Below, in pieces: positions 39,849-47,086 of a stretch of 57,861 nucleotides of DNA. How positions within the stretch are numbered: the stretch's first letter is position 1; every line of letters begins with the position of its first letter. The stretch covers positions 1 to 57,861 of the IMG/VR virus record IMGVR_UViG_3300020147_000011; one strand, 5' to 3'. Source of the stretch: a virus. The notes under the pieces are model-generated. The model saw only the letters and a program-made list of their open reading frames with translations, had not been told where the DNA came from and did no database searches. Made by a program: the position numbers and the translations under genes.

Positions 39849-40318
39849 TTGCCAGCTACTTTCTTCGCCGCCCGGTTGGTCGCCCTGGTGATGCGCGATT
39901 TGACCCGCTTGCGCAGCGCCCGATAGGCAGGAAAGAAAAACGGCTGCGGCGCCGTGCCGGGATGCTGCGTTCCCTTGAACTTGCCGCCATTGACATGCGG
40001 CGCCGTGCCGAACTCGACAAACGACGCATAGTAAGCCTTCGCATCTCCGGCATGGATCGTAACCGTGAGATCCGGATCGCCCGCACCGGCAAAGGCGCTG
40101 ACGCCGCGCACATTCGCGTTTTCCGCCCGATATTTGCCGAAGGTCGACCCGATGCTTTTGGCCAGGTCGCCACTCTGCTTGGGAACAAGGCGCCGCTGCA
40201 TATCCGTGATCTCGTCAGCCCCCTCGGCCAGCGCCTGCTTGATCGCCGAGCGCACCTCGGACGGCAGCGCCCGCATCTTGGTGAGCAGCCGATCGCGCCC
40301 CTTCGTTCTCGCGGCCAT
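39845..40318 (-). CDS. HK97 gp10-like head-tail protein
   Basis: A 157-residue protein: LPSEVRSAIKQALAEGADEITDMQRRLVPKQSGDLAKSI, then YASFVEFGTAPHVN and PQPFFFPAYRALRKRVKSRI. This is the HK97 gp10 family of tail completion proteins. The ATG at 40318 follows GAGGTTACGG; upstream readings run over the neighbouring gene. Confidence 0.9.
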   Translation of the reverse strand: MAARTKGRDRLLTKMRALPSEVRSAIKQALAEGADEITDMQRRLVPKQSGDLAKSIGSTFGKYRAENANVRGVSAFAGAGDPDLTVTIHAGDAKAYYASFVEFGTAPHVNGGKFKGTQHPGTAPQPFFFPAYRALRKRVKSRITRATNRAAKKVAGK

Positions 40319-40463
40319 CCGTAACCTCACCCGCTTGCGCTGAAACGATTGCCCTGACCGCAGCCTCTGGAACGCGCCGGTAGGACCGGCCGGCACGATA
40401 CGCCACGATGACACCGGCCCGCGGCCGGTAGTCGAAATCCCGCAGCATGGTCACGCTCTTCAC
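40215..40463 (-). CDS. small head-tail junction protein with extended reading frame
   Basis: GTG start overlapping the adaptor stop. The first 47 residues (MLRDFDYRPRAGVIVAYRAG...RRVPEAAVRAIVSAQAG) look like a conserved short phage protein. The frame stays open for 104 bases into the gp10 gene, adding a Gly/Ala/Arg tail that looks like shadow sequence. The natural stop has probably been lost, or the overlap is real and harmless. Confidence 0.55.
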   Translation of the reverse strand: MKSVTMLRDFDYRPRAGVIVAYRAGRSYRRVPEAAVRAIVSAQAGEVTDGRENEGARSAAHQDAGAAVRGALGDQAGAGRGG

Positions 40464-40801
40464 GTCGCCACCCCGGATTGGCACAGCATCTCGAGCCATT
40501 GGCCGCCGGCATCCGGATCCGCGATCGAGCGGATGTTATAGATCACGCCGGTTCGCACATCGCGCGCGCGCCAGTCGGTCGTAATCTCCGCGGTCGCGCC
40601 GACCTGCCTCACGGTGATCACGACCGGCTGTTGACCCGATAGCCGCGCCGCGGTCACCGCCTCGCCGCCGAACTTGGCGACGATCGCTGCCGCGCAGACG
40701 AACTGCTGCTCGAATTCGCCGCGCACGTTGCCGAAACCGTCGGAGACGACGGATCGCTTTTCGAACGCGACGCGCTCGCGCAGCTGGCGGGCCCGCGGCA
40801 T
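40460..40801 (-). CDS. head-tail adaptor (head closure) protein
   Basis: A 113-residue protein: ARQLRERVAFEKRSVVSDGFGNVRGEFEQQF, RARDVRTGVIYNIRSIADPDAGGQWLEMLCQSG. This is the classic phage head-tail joining protein pattern. It closes the portal exit after packaging. Confidence 0.9.
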   Translation of the reverse strand: MPRARQLRERVAFEKRSVVSDGFGNVRGEFEQQFVCAAAIVAKFGGEAVTAARLSGQQPVVITVRQVGATAEITTDWRARDVRTGVIYNIRSIADPDAGGQWLEMLCQSGVAT

Positions 40802-40804
40802 GGG

Positions 40805-41212
40805 TCAGTTAGCGACGGCGGTATAGTGCGGCTGGACGTCGAGCACCGAGGCAGAGTCCGCCAGGCCGACCAGGTTGACGTATTCGCCGGAGCCGACATC
40901 GGCGATCGGGCAGATCCCCCCGGGGGTGTCACTGCCGTAGTAGGCGAGCCCTGGCGTTAGCGTTGCGCCGATCGTGATCTTTCCCTTACCGAGCGTGATC
41001 GGCTGATTGAGGGAAGCCGCATTCAGCGCAACGTGCGAACCCTGGCGTGCCGCGGCGGTCGCTGAATTCGAATCCGCCAGCATCCACTTACGCGACGTCG
41101 GATCCAGATAGCAAAGCTTGCCTTGAGCAATCGTCTCGCCCGCGGTCCCATGGACGCGCGTTGCAGACGGTGAGGCAACGACGTTGGCGGCGGTGATCAC
41201 GATGTCGGTCAT
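40805..41212 (-). CDS. head decoration-like protein
   Basis: A 135-residue protein: VHGTAGETIAQGKLCYLDPTSRKWMLADSNS, IGATLTPGLAYYGSDTPGGICPIADVGSGEYVNLVGLA. A DUF2190-like beta-rich small protein. Such proteins decorate capsids or tip head fibres; the neighbouring head fibre gene supports this. It lies between connector and adaptor genes, so it could also be a joining protein. Confidence 0.65.
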   Translation of the reverse strand: MTDIVITAANVVASPSATRVHGTAGETIAQGKLCYLDPTSRKWMLADSNSATAAARQGSHVALNAASLNQPITLGKGKITIGATLTPGLAYYGSDTPGGICPIADVGSGEYVNLVGLADSASVLDVQPHYTAVAN

Positions 41213-41251
41213 TTGTGACGTTCCTTTTCAGGTTGCGGGTTAAGCAAGATT

Positions 41252-41845
41252 TCAGCGATAAACCCGATACGGCTGCAGCAGCCGGTAGATCGTATCTTTC
41301 AGCCGGGCCCGCTCCTCGTCGGTCGGCCCGTCAAACGTCATCTCGACATGCAGCTTCACCGCCGACTTGAAATTGTTCAGTCGGATGTCGCTGGCGGGGT
41401 ACCCGACCCAATATCGGATCCGGATGCACTGTTCCTCGCCCGACACTACCGGCCAGCTCTGGCCCGACTTCAGCAGCACGCGGCATTTGCTGGCGTTCTC
41501 GCCGTCGACGATCCGATAGACGGTCCCGACCAGCGTCTGCTCGACACCATCGGCATCGTCATAGAGGATCACCGGCTCCGCATCCGGATCGGTCAAAAGC
41601 GGCCCGCCCGGCAGCGCGATCTCCGAACCGCAAAAACCGTCGAGCCGCAGCTCCACCAGCCGCGGCAGCATCGAGCGCCCAAGGAAGCCGAGTTCGGGAT
41701 CCTCGAACTCGGTGATGGCACCCCAGATCTTGGATTCGATATCGGCATCGTCATCGTCAAAATCCTGACGCAGATGCGCCTTGACCTCTTCAACCGACGG
41801 CACCGGTTCATCCGGCGGTGTGATAACGACCAGCGTGCTGCCCAT
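41252..41845 (-). CDS. head-tail connector (gp6-like)
   Basis: A 197-residue protein: TPPDEPVPSVEEVKAHLRQDFDDDDADIESKIWGAITEFEDPELG, then IRYWVGYPASDIRLNNFKSAVKLHVEMTFD. This is the gp6-like head-tail connector family, a helical bundle that binds under the portal. The ATG at 41845 is used; a TTG precedes it. Confidence 0.85.
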   Translation of the reverse strand: MGSTLVVITPPDEPVPSVEEVKAHLRQDFDDDDADIESKIWGAITEFEDPELGFLGRSMLPRLVELRLDGFCGSEIALPGGPLLTDPDAEPVILYDDADGVEQTLVGTVYRIVDGENASKCRVLLKSGQSWPVVSGEEQCIRIRYWVGYPASDIRLNNFKSAVKLHVEMTFDGPTDEERARLKDTIYRLLQPYRVYR

Positions 41846-41873
41846 CAAATGACCAACCTGATTTGAAGTACGA

Positions 41874-43250
41874 TCACGGAACGAGTTTCGACAGCACGGG
41901 ATACAGATCGCATTCCACTGTGGAGCCGTCGGCGTTCACCAGTGTCAGCAGCCCCTGCCCGTCGACCGCCATCTCGATGATCGCGGGCCCTGCCGCGCCG
42001 CGCGGCCCCACCCCGCCGCGTTCGCCCGGCTTTCCGGTCTTGCCTTGTGTCGATATCACCTGCCATCCCGCACCCGGGCACGGCCCCGGATTATCCTTGC
42101 GCGCGATGAACGCCGCGCCGCCGAGGGCTACGATGTCGAGCTCGCGGTAATCCTGCTCCCCGGCATCAAAGGTCTCGCGCACCCGCGGGCTTCGGCCATC
42201 ACGCCCGGCGGCTGCGATGCAGGTCCAGTCCGCATGCGGCGGCGCGTGACCGGTATCCTTTGCAGCCTGCCAGGTGGATCCGGCGAGCGTCACCACCTCG
42301 CCCTCGTAATGCACCCGGTCGCTCCAGGCGCGGACCACCGGCATCTTGCCGTCCGCGCCCCTGTCGCCCTTCTCCGGCTTCGGCAGGGCCGCCACAGCCT
42401 TGGCGACCACATCATCGACCAGCGGCGCCAGCTGCTCGACCGTGACGCTCTCACCATCCTTCGGCGCCGGCAGGGCGGCCACGGCCTTGCCTACCGCCTC
42501 GTCGATCAGCGGCCGTACATCGTCGATCGTGACGCTGTCGCCGTCCTTCGGCACCGGCAGCGCCGCCACGGCCTTGGCAACTGTGTCCTCGACCAGCGGC
42601 GCGAGCTGCTCAACCGTCACGCTCTCGCCGTCCTTCGGCGCCGGCAGCGCCGCCACGGCCTTCTCGACCGTTTCTGCAACCAGTGGCGCGAGCTGCTCCA
42701 CCGTGACGCTGTCGCCGTCCTTCGGCACGGGCAGTGCCGCCACTGCCTTGGCGACTACATCTTCGACCAAAGGCGCGAGCTGCTCGACCGTTACGCTCTC
42801 GCCGTCCTTGGCCGCCGGCAGCGCCGCCACCGCCTTCGCGACCACGTCGTCGACCAGTGGCGCCAACTGCTCGACCGTGACGCTGTCGCCGTCCTTTGCC
42901 GGCGGCAGGGCTGCTACGGCCTTGCCGACGGCATCCTCGATCACCGGCCGCACATCGTCGACCGTGACGCTCTCGCCGTCCTTCGGTGCCGGCAACGCCG
43001 CCACGGCCCTGGCGACCACATCGTCGACCAAAGGCGCGAGCTGCTCGACCGTCACGCTCTCGCCATCCCTGACCGACGCCAGCCGATCGGCAACCGCGCG
43101 CTCCAGATTGACCAGGCGCAGCTCGCGCTCGGCGTCGATCCGGCGCAGGTCGGCGATCGCCGCCTCGATGCGAAGCCCCGCTTCGCGTTCGATCCGTCCC
43201 GCGACGGCGCCGAGCTCCTCGGCGAGGATGTCAAGCGGCGTGGCGGGCAT
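41874..43250 (-). CDS. repeat-rich head fibre with carbohydrate-binding-like domains
   Basis: A 458-residue protein. Residues 1-60 are a helical base that may dock to the capsid. Residues 61-292 hold eight 29-residue tandem repeats (KDGESVTVEQLAPLVDDVVA consensus). The C-terminal part has two CBM5/12-like modules (VHYEGEVVTLAGSTWQAAKDTG; YRELDIVALGGAAFIARKD), a collagen-like run (GKTGKPGERGGVGPRGAAGP) and a final beta segment. It lies between portal and connector, an unusual spot for a fibre, and may be a capsid fibre binding polysaccharide. Start at 43250 overlaps the portal by 20 bases. Confidence 0.75.
   Translation of the reverse strand: MPATPLDILAEELGAVAGRIEREAGLRIEAAIADLRRIDAERELRLVNLERAVADRLASVRDGESVTVEQLAPLVDDVVARAVAALPAPKDGESVTVDDVRPVIEDAVGKAVAALPPAKDGDSVTVEQLAPLVDDVVAKAVAALPAAKDGESVTVEQLAPLVEDVVAKAVAALPVPKDGDSVTVEQLAPLVAETVEKAVAALPAPKDGESVTVEQLAPLVEDTVAKAVAALPVPKDGDSVTIDDVRPLIDEAVGKAVAALPAPKDGESVTVEQLAPLVDDVVAKAVAALPKPEKGDRGADGKMPVVRAWSDRVHYEGEVVTLAGSTWQAAKDTGHAPPHADWTCIAAAGRDGRSPRVRETFDAGEQDYRELDIVALGGAAFIARKDNPGPCPGAGWQVISTQGKTGKPGERGGVGPRGAAGPAIIEMAVDGQGLLTLVNADGSTVECDLYPVLSKLVP
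42375..43070 (-). repeat. eight 87-bp in-frame tandem repeats
   Basis: Eight copies of an 87-bp unit (29 codons) within the head fibre gene. Two units (2 and 7) carry the variant VDDVRP in place of VEQLAP. Copies differ by scattered, mostly silent or conservative changes, so the array is not a recent copy-error product, though unit number may vary between relatives. Confidence 0.85.
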
Positions 43251-44601
43251 GTGCCGATCGGAAGAGTTGGCGCGCGCGCTCGTTACCATCCGCATCAGCC
43301 TCCGGCTTGTCTTGCTCTGGATCTTCGGTATCGCCGGCCGGCGGTTTCGCCGCCGGCGCCGAGACCTTGCCCGCCATGCTCAGCGGGATGTCCTGCTGCT
43401 GCACCAGGATTTCGTCGCCACCGGCTTTTGCCGGCAGGTCGAGATACCGCCGCGCTTCGTTGACCGCCATCACGCGGCGGGTGCCGTTCGACAGCGCGTC
43501 GAGCATTTCCTTGAAGGACGAACGCAGCAGCGCGTTGGTGTCGAACTCAACATACTCCTCGGGAAAGCCCTTCAGCCGGAACAGCAGGCCGAACGCTTCC
43601 TCGATGTGGTTCAACGCAAAGCCGAGCCCCATCGCCCGCCAGGACGACATCAGCGCCTCGGTCGACGCGAATGGGGTGCCGCCGATGCCAAGAATCTGCA
43701 GCGGCATCCGAAACGCCAGCGCCACGTTCTGGTCCGACATCTTCAGCATGTCGGCCAGCATCGTATCGCCCACGGCCTGGGTTGCCGGCTTGGCCTTCAG
43801 TCCCCATGCCAGGACCGTCGTGCTGCCGGCGTTTTCGCCGGTCGTCTGGTCGATCCAGCGCTGCCGCAGATCCTGCGTCTGCTGCGCCGTCAGCTGCTGG
43901 TCGGTTTCCAGCATGAACGACGGGCGCGACTGATTGAGGTAGTAGGTGATCTGCTGATTGAGCGCCGCACCCGAGAACATCATCTCCAGCGCGGTCGCGA
44001 GGATCGGGCTTTCCCCCTTCAGGGGATGCCGCGGCGTATGCAGGCGGATGTGCAACACGTCCCGCGCCGGAATCGGTCGTGAAAGGTCAAAACGCTTTTC
44101 GGCGATCTCGTTGCCATACAGCGCATAGAAGATCTCGCCGCCGGCGCCGAGCAAGGGCTGACCCTCGCGCATCCAGTGCAGTTCAGCGATCTCGCTGCGA
44201 TCGTTACGCACCCCAGCATAGGCAAACGCCTCGCCCTTGGAATAGAGCCGGCGCGTCATGTTGAGCAGCAGGTCCGACATCGACTGGTAGTCGTTCGGCC
44301 GGCGGATGATGCGCGACAGCGCCGAGCTCGTGACGCGTTCGCGGCCGCCATCACCCGTCGATCGCCAGTGATCGCCCGGACACATCGCGACCGTCTGCGA
44401 ATAGGCCGACACACAGGCCTCGACCATGGCCCCGCTCTGCCCGTAGTCGAGCGAGTAGCCCTTCTGCCACCAGTTCATGAACTTGCCGGCGGTCGCCGAC
44501 AGCCAGCCACCGTCAAGCAAATACGGTCCGGGGCGGTACTCGCCCTCGGCGGGCACCGCCTTCAGCCGCAGGCCGGTCAGGATCCTGTCCAGGAGGCGCA
44601 A
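43231..44601 (-). CDS. HK97-type portal protein
   Basis: A 456-residue protein. SLDYGQSGAMVEACVSAYSQTVAMCP at the N-terminal domain, RIIRRPNDYQSMSDLLLNMTRRLYSKGEAFAYA, IPARDVLHIRLHTPRHPLKGESPI, TPFASTEALMSSWRAMGL and NALLRSSFKEMLDALSNGTRRVMAVNEARRYLDLP are all diagnostic of HK97-family portals. It forms the ring for DNA entry. The start is TTG in the present reading. It lies about 9 kb from the capsid gene, unlike the usual terL-portal-protease-capsid order. Confidence 0.9.
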   Translation of the reverse strand: MRLLDRILTGLRLKAVPAEGEYRPGPYLLDGGWLSATAGKFMNWWQKGYSLDYGQSGAMVEACVSAYSQTVAMCPGDHWRSTGDGGRERVTSSALSRIIRRPNDYQSMSDLLLNMTRRLYSKGEAFAYAGVRNDRSEIAELHWMREGQPLLGAGGEIFYALYGNEIAEKRFDLSRPIPARDVLHIRLHTPRHPLKGESPILATALEMMFSGAALNQQITYYLNQSRPSFMLETDQQLTAQQTQDLRQRWIDQTTGENAGSTTVLAWGLKAKPATQAVGDTMLADMLKMSDQNVALAFRMPLQILGIGGTPFASTEALMSSWRAMGLGFALNHIEEAFGLLFRLKGFPEEYVEFDTNALLRSSFKEMLDALSNGTRRVMAVNEARRYLDLPAKAGGDEILVQQQDIPLSMAGKVSAPAAKPPAGDTEDPEQDKPEADADGNERARQLFRSAHARHAA

Positions 44602-44605
44602 GGGA

Positions 44606-44920
44606 TCAATCCGCCTTGGTTTCGCGGGTCTTGTAGCCCAGCTGCTGCTGGTCGTCGGCCTTCATGGCCTTGCCCTTGCCGCCACCACCACCCTTGCTGG
44701 CAGCGTCGGCCTTGGCCTTGGCGTCGGCATCTGCCTGAGCCGCGGCTTCCGCCTTGGCGCGCTCGGCAGCGGGATCCACCCCGCGGGTGCGCGGAACGCC
44801 AGGCGCGCGCATCGCGACCGGAACGCCGCTCGCATGCACCAGGGCGCCGCCCTCATCCAGGGCTACTTCGGATGGATCGACGGTTCGGCCGTCTTCCAGA
44901 ACGTACCAGGTATCCTGCAT
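44606..44920 (-). CDS. small virion-region protein, MQDTWYVLEDG family
   Basis: A 104-residue protein. The first 40 residues (TWYVLEDGRTVDPSEVALDEGGALVHASGVPVAM) form a small domain; the rest is a Lys/Ala/Asp-rich tail. The N-terminal domain recurs at 53308-53709 (YRLMDGTQADP...SGVKVAI) and as a truncated copy at 45832-45915. It is probably a structural or scaffold helper next to the portal. Confidence 0.7.
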   Translation of the reverse strand: MQDTWYVLEDGRTVDPSEVALDEGGALVHASGVPVAMRAPGVPRTRGVDPAAERAKAEAAAQADADAKAKADAASKGGGGGKGKAMKADDQQQLGYKTRETKAD

Positions 44921-45001
44921 CGGTCAGGCTTCCTTCTGTGAAATGGGCCCCTTACCCCTAGACAGCAAAAAGCCGCCCGGAGGCGGCTGTGGGGAACGGG
45001 G
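44838..45001. repeat. direct repeat, left copy flanking the FkbM gene
   Basis: About 164 bases that match 45832-45995 with scattered differences. The unit covers the first 28 codons of the MQDTWYVLEDG gene, its leader, a GGGGTAAGGGG element and a terminator. The plus-strand methyltransferase gene lies exactly between the two copies. Confidence 0.8.
44947..44992 (-). terminator. terminator with GGGGTAAGGGG element (copy A)
   Basis: AGCCGCC (44971-44977) and GGCGGCT (44982-44988) pair around a 4-base loop; read on the minus strand they are followed by TTTTG. Eight bases after the T run comes GGGGTAAGGGG (44948-44958), then the AAGGA ribosome site of the next gene. Confidence 0.7.
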
Positions 45002-45085
45002 ACAAGATTTCAGCCTGGCTGATTGGACCTTACGGTTGAATTGCTGACCTATCCTGCGGAGGAAACGTGGCGTAGAGGGTTGGGG

Positions 45086-45817
45086 ATGCTCCAAAGAATT
45101 GCCTCGTCCCTGAAATATCGCGCGAAGTGGGCCAACCTCGGCGTTCTATACGCCCGGCAGCCGGACATAAGCCATATCAAGGTTGGAGGGCGCCCCGTAA
45201 GGCTCCAGCTTCCTAACGATGAGCGGCCTCGCCAGGAACACGAGTTCCACAAGATCGTCTTTGAGGACTGCTACCGCCTGGCAAGCGCGCCCAGCGCCAA
45301 TACTGTCCTCGACATCGGAGCCAACATCGGCCTCTTTGCCATTGCTGCCCGGAATCGGTTTCCACGGGCTACCATCCACTGTTACGAGCCCAATGCAGCG
45401 GTGCTGCCAAACCTTCGCGCGCACGGACTGCAGATAGACGCATCTTGTTTCCCGGAAGCCGTAGGACTCACGGCCGGCAAGATATCCCTCCAAACCTCCG
45501 GGGACGGCTCGCTGTTCTCGGTAAGCAAACCTGACGCTGCGGGTCTGATCGACCAAGTTTCGTTCGCCAGTGCAGTTGGCAAGCTTGGCAACGTCGATCT
45601 GCTCAAGCTCGATTGCGAGGGCGCTGAATGGCAGATATTCGAAGATCGCGAGACGTGGAAATCAGTGAAGCATCTCGTGATGGAGTATCACCTCTGGGCG
45701 AAAGAGGGCTCGACTGTTGCAGAGCTTAAGTCAGTCATCGCCGGGCTAGGGTTCAGTCGGGTAGATGTGCGGGAAGACAGCCCAAAGTTTGGGATAGTGT
45801 TCGCATCCCGCGCGTAG
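45086..45817 (+). CDS. FkbM-family methyltransferase in the late region
   Basis: A 243-residue protein on the plus strand. NTVLDIGANIGLFAIAARNRFP is SAM motif I, CYEPNAAVLPNL follows, then NVDLLKLDCEGAEWQIFED, the FkbM signature, and VMEYHLWA. It is a second FkbM enzyme, not a copy of the one at 26920. It lies between direct repeats inside the minus-strand late operon, so it is a moron likely expressed in the lysogen and may alter surface glycans. A TTG at 45023 could add 21 residues. Confidence 0.8.
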   Translation: MLQRIASSLKYRAKWANLGVLYARQPDISHIKVGGRPVRLQLPNDERPRQEHEFHKIVFEDCYRLASAPSANTVLDIGANIGLFAIAARNRFPRATIHCYEPNAAVLPNLRAHGLQIDASCFPEAVGLTAGKISLQTSGDGSLFSVSKPDAAGLIDQVSFASAVGKLGNVDLLKLDCEGAEWQIFEDRETWKSVKHLVMEYHLWAKEGSTVAELKSVIAGLGFSRVDVREDSPKFGIVFASRA

Positions 45818-45831
45818 CGACCGCAACGCCG

Positions 45832-45915
45832 CACCAGCGCCCCGGATTCGTCATGCGCCACCTCGTTGGGATCGACCTTGCGGCCGTCCTCCAGAACGTA
45901 CCAGGTATCCTGCAT
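45832..45915 (-). pseudogene. truncated copy of the MQDTWYVLEDG gene
   Basis: The first 28 codons (TWYVLEDGRKVDPNEVAHDESGALV) match the intact gene at 44606-44920; after that the frame runs into antisense of the FkbM gene until 45688. The leader, terminator and GGGGTAAGGGG element are also duplicated upstream. Confidence 0.75.
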
Positions 45916-45942
45916 CGGTCAGGCTTCCTTCTATGAAACGGG

Positions 45943-45982
45943 CCCCTTACCCCTACACAGCAAAAAGCCGCCCGGAGGCGGC
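45943..45982 (-). terminator. terminator with GGGGTAAGGGG element (copy B)
   Basis: GCCGCC (45967-45972) and GGCGGC (45977-45982) with TTTTT on the minus strand (45966-45962); GGGGTAAGGGG follows eight bases later at 45943-45953. Confidence 0.7.
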
Positions 45983-46059
45983 CTGGGGAGAGTGGGGATA
46001 GGCAGATTAAGGCCGGTCAAGACCTAGATTGGACCGGCACCGTGGGGTAGTGGTGGGGG

Positions 46060-46628
46060 ATGAAGGCCCTTGTCCTGATACTAGCGCTAGCGCTTGCGCC
46101 CGTGGCGACAGCCACCTGCGGAATACCTACCGGCAGACCCTGGCGCACTGGCTGACCAAGGTATCCCCTCCCCCGACCGTTTTTATCCGCGACAGCATCA
46201 CAGCCGGGGGGCAATGGTTCGATGACGTCAGGAATATCAATCTCGCTTCGAATGGTCTCATCACCGAGCAGATCGCGGGGCTTCTAAAACTGGCCCAAGC
46301 CTATCGCCCGAAGCGTATCGTCATCATGGCCGGTACAAACGATGCCACCCGCGGTTTTGATGCCGACAAGCTTCGCGGCCTGTGGGAAACCACATGCAAG
46401 GAACCGACCATCGTCATCACTTTGGCGCCGCCGTCAACGAATGTCGAGACGAACCGACGTATTGACCAGATCAACCGCATCGCTATGGATAGCTGTCCTG
46501 GAAAGCCCGTCATCACTCTGGATATCGGCGACGAACAAGGCCGATTAAAGCCTGAATTTACCGTTGACGGCACCCACCTTGGACCGAAAGCTTATGCGCA
46601 ATGGGTCGCTCGATTAAAGGCGCTCTAA
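46060..46628 (+). pseudogene. broken secreted SGNH/GDSL hydrolase
   Basis: A signal peptide (MKALVLILALALAPVATATC) begins at 46060 with GGTGGGGG ahead. The frame then stops; the next piece (EYLPADPGALADQGIPSP) lies in the +1 frame from 46121, and the rest (TVFIRDSITAGGQWFDD to QWVARLKAL at 46628) in the third frame. So two frameshifts break the gene. The catalytic block reads RDSITAGG, where GDSITAGG is expected, while LASNG, GTND and GTHLGPKAY blocks are kept. It looks like a decaying gene for a secreted esterase, perhaps a deacetylase of surface sugars. Confidence 0.75.
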
Positions 46629-46631
46629 TAG

Positions 46632-46808
46632 ATGGACGAAACGCTTTGGCACAAGTGCCGCACACCGTTCTTTCCTCGCCGCACTGTCGACGGCGGTTGG
46701 ACCGACGTTCTCGGTCAAGGCCAATGCTGGCGGCGGCGGGTCAACGGAAAGTGGGAATATCGAGAGGACGAAGAATCCGCGAGCGATTGGCTTAATCGGC
46801 AATGGTGA
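46632..46808 (+). CDS. 58-residue hypothetical protein
   Basis: MDETLWHKCRTPFFPRRTVD, then a Trp/Arg-rich part ending SDWLNRQW. Starts three bases after the broken hydrolase. Family unknown. The TGA overlaps a possible upstream ATG of the next gene, so they are probably co-transcribed. Confidence 0.6.
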   Translation: MDETLWHKCRTPFFPRRTVDGGWTDVLGQGQCWRRRVNGKWEYREDEESASDWLNRQW

Positions 46809-46834
46809 ATTTCAGCACCGAATCGAGGTTGGCG

Positions 46835-47086
46835 ATGTCTCAGGGTACATGCACTATTTGTGGCAAGATGAATTGCGAGTGGGTCGCTGGCCCCTATTGC
46901 GATGGAGCCTCGCCTCCCGCGCCCGATGGATATAGAATCCGGGTAGCCATGCAAAACTTCGGCGGCTTCTTTTTCTATGCTGAGCAGAAGCATCGGAAAT
47001 GGTTTCGCAATCGCTGGGAGCAGATCACCGGAGTGATGGGATCAACCCCGGAAGAGGTGCTGGCGTCACTTCGGAGCAAGATCTAG
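46835..47086 (+). CDS. small Cys-containing hypothetical protein
   Basis: An 83-residue protein with CTICGKMNCEWVAGPYC, a possible zinc knuckle, followed by a mixed domain (HRKWFRNRWEQITGVMGSTPEEVLASL). GAGG lies seven bases before this ATG; an earlier ATG at 46802 is open. The stop codon abuts the stop of the convergent spike gene. Confidence 0.65.
   Translation: MSQGTCTICGKMNCEWVAGPYCDGASPPAPDGYRIRVAMQNFGGFFFYAEQKHRKWFRNRWEQITGVMGSTPEEVLASLRSKI

Larger units (their letters stand above)
45832..45995. repeat. direct repeat, right copy flanking the FkbM gene
   Basis: Second copy of the unit at 44838-45001. It bounds the right side of the inserted methyltransferase gene. Confidence 0.8.

Noticed and set aside
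42375-43070. Regular repeats resembling a CRISPR or satellite array
   Set aside because: The 87-bp units are in frame, protein-coding and without unique spacers; they form the stalk of the head fibre protein.
42045-43463. Long plus-strand ORF over the head fibre gene
   Set aside because: It mirrors the repeat gene on the other strand; His/Arg-rich repeats are an antisense artefact of high GC.
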